NCBI RefSeq assembly: GCF_011057645.1
Contig: NZ_JAALGE010000030.1
Location: forward strand, 1 to 36,056
Direction: 5' to 3'
Length of the DNA stretch: 36,056 bases
Source of the DNA: Marisediminicola senii
Lineage (GTDB): Bacteria; Actinomycetota; Actinomycetes; Actinomycetales; Microbacteriaceae
The number at the start of each line of letters is the position of its first letter. Position 1 is the stretch's first letter. The notes beneath the pieces are model-generated. The model ran no database searches. It saw only the letters and a program-made list of their open reading frames with translations, and was not told the DNA's origin. The translations under genes and the position numbers were made by a program. This document shows positions 32,287 through 36,056 of this stretch, piece after piece.

Positions 32287-33565
32287 GGGCCCTGCTCCAG
32301 ATCGTTCTGACGGCGGCGGCGAGAAACCAGTGGATGGGGAGCGCGAGGATGAGCCGGAGTTCATCCCGGGGGCGGCTGGTGTCGCACAGAAAGCGCACGA
32401 GGGGGGCCGGGGGAGTCCGCGTGAACATGCGGGTGAAGACCAGCGGACCGCGCTCGGGATGGTCGCGCAGAAAGCGCAGGAAGACGGCATCCAATGCCCG
32501 AATGCGCTTCGGCGACAGCTGCAGCTCGTAGGGCTCGTCGCGCACCACGGCCCGGGCGATCGCGCGTGCACTGCGCTGGATGCGCAGAAAGGCGTACCCC
32601 GTGCTCGGCCGGGTGGCTCCGGCGCCCGAACCGACGTCGAACCGTCGGGGGCCGGTTGCAGGATGCTGCGGCGCATCGGTCATCGGAATCACCCCGCGCT
32701 CCACGCCGTCGACCACGAACTCGCCGGGCGCCAGCCCGAAGCGGTCGGCGACATACGCGTCGATCTCCGCTCGGTAGCCGGCCTCGGTCGGCCCGGTGTC
32801 GGCGAAGTACACGTTCTCGACGAGCGCCTCACGCGGCGACAGCGGAACGACGTACATGAAGTGCATGCCGCGGGCCTGGTCGACGTCGAAATCCATCAGC
32901 ATGCACTTCTCGGGGTCGAACACCGGCGCACCGGTGCGGATGCGCACCCCGACGAAACGCTGCAGAAGAGTGGTGGATGCCGCCGGCCGCTGCGGCCCTC
33001 GGGGCCCGCGCGCGTCGATCACCGTGCGGGCGCGCACCGTGCCGCGGTCGGTGACGAGTCGGGTCACCCCGCCCTCCTCGACCTGCTCGAGCACGCGTTC
33101 GCCGAGCCGCAGGTGTACCGCGGGGTTCGTGTCGGTGTCGGCGCTCGCTTCGCCGAGCCGGTCGAGTGCCGACTGGTAGAACGTCGTCGCGGGCAGTACT
33201 AGGTATGGCGTAGACGGCTGTGCGCTGTCGACGGTGTCGCCGCTGGAGCGGACGGACCAGGCATCCATCGCCCCTATTGCGGTGTCGGTGAAGGGGTTGC
33301 GGTCGACGTTCCAGAAGCACCAGGTGCGGTCGTCGGTGAAGTCGGTGCGCCCGTCGATGAGCCACATGCTGCCGGCGAACCCCTCGTCGACGAGGGCGAC
33401 TGCGGTGGACAGCCCCGCGCATCCGGCCCCCAGGATGACCACGTCGACGACGTCGGGTGTCGTGTCGAGGGCGAGGAGCGCCGACGGAATCTCGACCTTC
33501 TCCAGCCGCAGGGATTGCGGCAAAGCCGAGCGGCTGTCGACCGAGAAGCGGTCCTGCACGGTCAT
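32267..33565 (-). CDS. crtY: Lycopene beta-cyclase (flavoprotein CrtY type)
   Basis: 432 aa FAD/NAD(P)-dependent enzyme converting lycopene to beta-carotene. The Rossmann motif ILGAGCAGLS is at about 44-53, and the cyclase hallmarks DRTWCFWN, GVIPMTD and GAGATRPSTGYAFLRI are all seen. It is the CrtY/CrtL type, not the heterodimeric CrtYe/CrtYf of C50 pigment clusters. The N-terminal 35 residues before the Rossmann strand are longer than usual, so a later start is possible. First gene of the retinal run; crtE, crtB and crtI are not in the window. Confidence 0.94.
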   Translation of the reverse strand: MTVQDRFSVDSRSALPQSLRLEKVEIPSALLALDTTPDVVDVVILGAGCAGLSTAVALVDEGFAGSMWLIDGRTDFTDDRTWCFWNVDRNPFTDTAIGAMDAWSVRSSGDTVDSAQPSTPYLVLPATTFYQSALDRLGEASADTDTNPAVHLRLGERVLEQVEEGGVTRLVTDRGTVRARTVIDARGPRGPQRPAASTTLLQRFVGVRIRTGAPVFDPEKCMLMDFDVDQARGMHFMYVVPLSPREALVENVYFADTGPTEAGYRAEIDAYVADRFGLAPGEFVVDGVERGVIPMTDAPQHPATGPRRFDVGSGAGATRPSTGYAFLRIQRSARAIARAVVRDEPYELQLSPKRIRALDAVFLRFLRDHPERGPLVFTRMFTRTPPAPLVRFLCDTSRPRDELRLILALPIHWFLAAAVRTIWSRARARLHR

Positions 33566-33744
33566 CGCGCACCGGCGCTTTCGCCAACCGCCGTAGCCAC
33601 GTTCTCGGCGGCTGACGGCAACATCATGAGCACAGGTTAGGACTCGAACACCGGCGTGCCGCTGGGAACGGGGTACGCGCCCGTGAGCCGCTCGTTGTTT
33701 TGCAGCAAACCCGCCGGCGGCATTCAGTTAACGCCCAGGTGCAG

Positions 33745-34272
33745 CTACTTCTCCCAAGCAGTGATCAGCGACAGACCGCGCGATGTTCGTTCTTCGTCGA
33801 GTAGCTCCTGCAGCAGTTCCAGCTTGGCTGCGGTATAGTCCATTCCGGCAAGGCCGGAGGCGGCCAAGTCAAGCTTCAACTGCCCGTACCGCTCGCGTGC
33901 ACTCTCGTCATGCAGCAGCTTGTCTCGCAACACCCTCTGGTTGCAGGTGGGCCACGACTCTGGCGTGAAGACGTGCAGGATGGCTGTCCTGCCTGTGTCG
34001 TTGCTCTTGGTGTAGACCGCGTGGGTCTTCGGCCCAGACGTGTACACGCTGTAGCCAAGACTCGCGATGGAGGGCTGCAGGGCGAACGGGTCGATACCGG
34101 CGATGGCGCACGCGGCGAGATCGATCACGGGTTTCGCTGCCAGGTCGGGTATCGCCGTGCTGCCGACGTGCTCGATTGCGGTGACGGAATCAGCCAGTGC
34201 GATCTCGAGAGTGGCTGCCTCTCGCTCGAAACGCAGGCGCCAGTCCGGACTATACGGCTGGACGGTCACCAC
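33745..34272 (-). CDS. GrpB family protein
   Basis: 175 aa of the GrpB/UPF0157 nucleotidyltransferase-like family. The signature YSPDWRLRFEREAATL and EHVGSTAIPDLAAKPVIDL is clear, as is HVFTPESW in the middle. The family resembles nucleotidyltransferases and is sometimes fused to dephospho-CoA kinase; the reaction is unproven. The GTG at 34272 has TAGGTT 6 nt upstream; a second GTG follows at 34269. The 179 bp to crtY show no gene and no clear terminator. Confidence 0.9.
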   Translation of the reverse strand: MVTVQPYSPDWRLRFEREAATLEIALADSVTAIEHVGSTAIPDLAAKPVIDLAACAIAGIDPFALQPSIASLGYSVYTSGPKTHAVYTKSNDTGRTAILHVFTPESWPTCNQRVLRDKLLHDESARERYGQLKLDLAASGLAGMDYTAAKLELLQELLDEERTSRGLSLITAWEK

Positions 34273-34278
34273 GCTTTC

Positions 34279-34284
34279 AACCTA
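34279..34284 (-). promoter_or_regulatory. Probable -10 box of the GrpB gene, leaderless
   Basis: TAGGTT followed by 6 nt and GTG 34272. Confidence 0.5.
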
Positions 34285-34299
34285 TCGCCAAGCACCCGC

Positions 34300-35040
34300 T
34301 CAGTACTTCGCCGCGAACCCACCATCGGCGTACAGCAACTGCCCCGTGACCCATTTACCGCGCGGCCCAACCAGAAACGACACCATGTCGGCGACATCGG
34401 TCGGCGTCCCCAGCCGCCCGGTCGGCTGCCGCGCGATGCCCGACGCACGCACCTCCTCAGTCATCCACCCGGTGTCCACCGGGCCGGGATTCAGCGCGTT
34501 CGACCGTATGCCCAGGTGCCCGAGCTCCTTCGCCGCCGAGATCACGATGCGGTCGAGGGCGCCCTTGCTCGCGCCGTACGGCATGTTGTGCGTCGTGTGG
34601 TCGCTCGTGAGTGCGACGATCGCGCCGCCGTCGGGCCCGATCTGGCGGGCGAACTCGGCGATGAGCAGCCAGCTCGCCCGCGTGTTGACGGCGAAGTGCC
34701 GGTCGAAGCTCTCGACGGTGGTGGTCAGGATGCTGGAGTCCACGCCCTCCGCGTGACTCAGCACCAGAGCGCTGACCGTGCCGAGCCGCTCGTTGACCGC
34801 ACCCATGAGAGTCGAGGCGGCATCCGTTCTCTCCAGGTCCACCGGAACCGCGATCGCACGATCGCCGAACTCCTCGAACAGCGCGTCGAGACCCGCCGCC
34901 CCGCCGTTGACCCGGTCGTCGTACCCCGTCCAGTAGCTGACGGCGAGATCCCACCCGTCGGCGATGAGCGTGCGGGCAATCCCCGCGCCGATACCGACGG
35001 GCCGTCCGACCCCCGTGATGACTGCAACTGGTCGTGACAT
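34300..35040 (-). CDS. SDR family oxidoreductase
   Basis: 246 aa short-chain dehydrogenase. The cofactor site reads TGVGRPVGIGAGIA (TGxGRxxGIG type), with SHAEG near 95, the Ser in ALTSDHTTHN, Tyr/Lys in YGASKG and the C-terminal DGGFAAKY. FabG/3-oxoacyl reductase-like by motif; substrate unknown. ATG 35040 has TAGACT 7 nt upstream. The GrpB gene lies 27 bp downstream with its own -10 box. Confidence 0.93.
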   Translation of the reverse strand: MSRPVAVITGVGRPVGIGAGIARTLIADGWDLAVSYWTGYDDRVNGGAAGLDALFEEFGDRAIAVPVDLERTDAASTLMGAVNERLGTVSALVLSHAEGVDSSILTTTVESFDRHFAVNTRASWLLIAEFARQIGPDGGAIVALTSDHTTHNMPYGASKGALDRIVISAAKELGHLGIRSNALNPGPVDTGWMTEEVRASGIARQPTGRLGTPTDVADMVSFLVGPRGKWVTGQLLYADGGFAAKY

Positions 35041-35047
35041 GAGGGGG

Positions 35048-35053
35048 AGTCTA
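35048..35053 (-). promoter_or_regulatory. Probable -10 box of the second SDR gene, leaderless
   Basis: TAGACT followed by 7 nt and ATG 35040. Confidence 0.45.
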
Positions 35054-35459
35054 GGGCGATGGATGCCGCCGCCCGCAGCTACGGCGCCGGTGGGCCGTCA
35101 GACCGTGCGCTGCCGTCCGCGGCCCCGGGCCCCCGCGGCTTCTTCGTCGCCGCGATCCCCCTGGGCCGTGTCCCAATGGCTCCTTCATGCACATGAGGGC
35201 CCTCACGCCGTCAGCTGCCTCCCCGAGCAAGTAAATGGGCGTAGAAAGCCGGCAATTGCAGGGAGTTAGTTTGCGACGCGTTTCGGACGAAAAACTCATG
35301 GTTCCCACCCTCCCGTTTCACGAACGACCGAGTGGATCGCGAGTTGAGTCCCGCATAGTGGTGTAGCCGCGGTGGCCCGGCTCGTCGTGAAGACGTGGAC
35401 GCGGTCACCGTGTGATCCTTCGAGAAGTCTCTTACCTCGACTCGAAAGGCATCATCACG
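35054..35459. other. Gene-free stretch before the IS element
   Basis: About 400 bp without a supported gene. From about 35208 to 35345 the base composition becomes visibly richer in A and T than the surroundings. A 12-bp palindrome TGAGGGCCCTCA lies at 35194-35205. The left terminal repeat of the IS256-type element should fall between about 35340 and 35459; AGTGGTGTAG near 35357 is a possible part of it, but the right end needed to confirm it is outside the window. Confidence 0.5.
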
Positions 35460-36056
35460 ATGACCGCTCCCCATATTGTCGACCCTGCCGGCCTGCTCGG
35501 TGAAGCCCTCACCGACGCGTCCCCAGATCTGATGCGCAGTCTGCTGCAGACCATGATCAACGCCCTCCTCTCCGCCGACGCCGATGCTGTCGCCGGCGCC
35601 GAATGGGGCAAACCCAGCCCTGACCGCACCGCTCAACGGAACGGGTACCGGCGGCGCGAGCTCGACACCCGCGTCGGCACCATCGACGTCGCCATCCCGA
35701 AGCTCCGGTCGGGAACCTATTTCCCGGAGTGGCTCCTCGAGCGGCGGAAGCGAGCGGAAGCGGCGATGATCACCGTCGTCGCCGACTGCTACCTCGCCGG
35801 GGTCTCCACCCGCCGGATGGACAAACTCGTCAAGACCCTCGGCATTCACAACCTGTCGAAGTCGCAGGTGTCGAGGATGGCGGCGGACCTCGACGAGCAC
35901 GTCGAGCAGTTCCGGCACCGCCCGTTGGGGGATGCGGGACCGTTCACCTTCGTCGCCGCCGACGCGCTCACCATGAAGGTCCGCGAGGGCGGCCGGGTGA
36001 TCAACGCCGTCGTCCTCGTCGCGACCGGGGTGAACGCGGACGGGCGTCGGGAGGTC
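35345..36056 (+). mobile_element. IS256-family insertion sequence, left part
   Basis: The transposase reading frame from 35460 runs off the right edge. The left boundary is approximate because the inverted repeats cannot be compared. No target duplication can be checked. Confidence 0.7.
35460..36056 (+). CDS. IS256-family (mutator-type) transposase, N-terminal part
   Basis: 199 codons present, frame open at the window edge. The N-terminal region (residues 50-155) has the family blocks RTAQRNGYRRRELDTRVG, IPKLRSGTYFP, YLAGVSTRRMDKLV and LSKSQVSRM, which form the DNA-binding part. The first catalytic Asp is Asp168 in VAADALTMKVREGGR; the remaining D and E lie outside. ATG 35460 has AAAGG upstream. 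No internal stop is seen, so the copy may be active. Confidence 0.93.
   Translation, partial: MTAPHIVDPAGLLGEALTDASPDLMRSLLQTMINALLSADADAVAGAEWGKPSPDRTAQRNGYRRRELDTRVGTIDVAIPKLRSGTYFPEWLLERRKRAEAAMITVVADCYLAGVSTRRMDKLVKTLGIHNLSKSQVSRMAADLDEHVEQFRHRPLGDAGPFTFVAADALTMKVREGGRVINAVVLVATGVNADGRREV

Noticed and set aside
32287-32676. N-terminal extension of Blh
   Set aside because: It overlaps the crtY 3' end in another frame and has no family similarity; GTG 32286 gives a normal-length enzyme.
33656-33838. Plus-strand 60-aa frame between crtY and the GrpB gene
   Set aside because: Ser-rich end overlaps the GrpB gene in antisense, and no ribosome site or family.
35051-35299. Minus-strand 82-aa frame with a GGAGG-like site at the correct distance
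   Set aside because: The second half is Arg/Pro-rich noise, no family is seen, and its stop lies within the predicted -10 box of the SDR gene. It may be a fragment at most.
35211-35918. Minus-strand 235-aa frame opposite the transposase
   Set aside because: Antisense shadow of the IS256 transposase, whose motifs are clear on the plus strand.
1-36056. CRISPR arrays, tRNA or rRNA genes, prophage modules
   Set aside because: Looked for by eye on both strands; no regular repeat-spacer structure, no tRNA-like cloverleaf ends, and no phage structural genes were recognised. Short RNAs cannot be excluded without a covariance search.

Overview
The window is dense, high-GC actinobacterial DNA. The GC-rich third codon positions, the frequent GGATGCC/GGCATCC words, GTG/TTG starts, many leaderless-looking promoters and a CrtY + Blh retinal module suggest a member of the Microbacteriaceae or a close relative. 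This is an inference; no rRNA gene is present to confirm it. About 36 genes are supported and almost all look chromosomal and intact. The two genes at the window edges (sbcC at the left, an IS256-type transposase at the right) are cut by the window.

Layout. 1-3180: sbcC (partial) and sbcD, a coupled DNA-repair nuclease pair. 3282-9481: MOSC protein, SWIM-SNF2 helicase, YchJ-like SEC-C protein, a small acidic protein, and a DUF2231-Rieske fusion. 9546-13682: an ABC-2 type exporter (permease + ATPase) divergent from a NarL-type histidine kinase/response regulator pair. 13715-17806: a secreted-type endonuclease/phosphatase-fold enzyme, a lipoprotein, and two tandem half-length DUF2207 membrane proteins with glycine-rich tails. 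17854-21707: HAD phosphatase, PPOX-fold flavoprotein, two tandem GAF-ANTAR regulators and an XRE/MmyB-type repressor. 21809-25293: SDR, small hypotheticals, GNAT, DUF4259 and an AraC-GyrI regulator. 25422-29266: malQ, a voltage-sensor-like membrane protein and a VapBC toxin-antitoxin pair. 29348-33565 (minus strand): crtY, blh, a PknB-like kinase and a lipoprotein in one tight run. 33745-36056: GrpB-fold protein, a second SDR, and the left end of an IS256-family element.

How the parts work together. CrtY (lycopene to beta-carotene) and Blh (beta-carotene to retinal) imply a retinal-binding rhodopsin elsewhere in the genome. The kinase and lipoprotein genes follow with a 12-bp gap and an ATGA overlap, so light/retinal and envelope signalling may be co-expressed. 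The kinase/regulator pair at 11494-13682 probably controls the divergent exporter. The most general signal is architectural: 19 genes have a NANNNT -10 hexamer exactly 6 or 7 nt before the start codon. This predicts leaderless mRNAs and helps to fix the starts.
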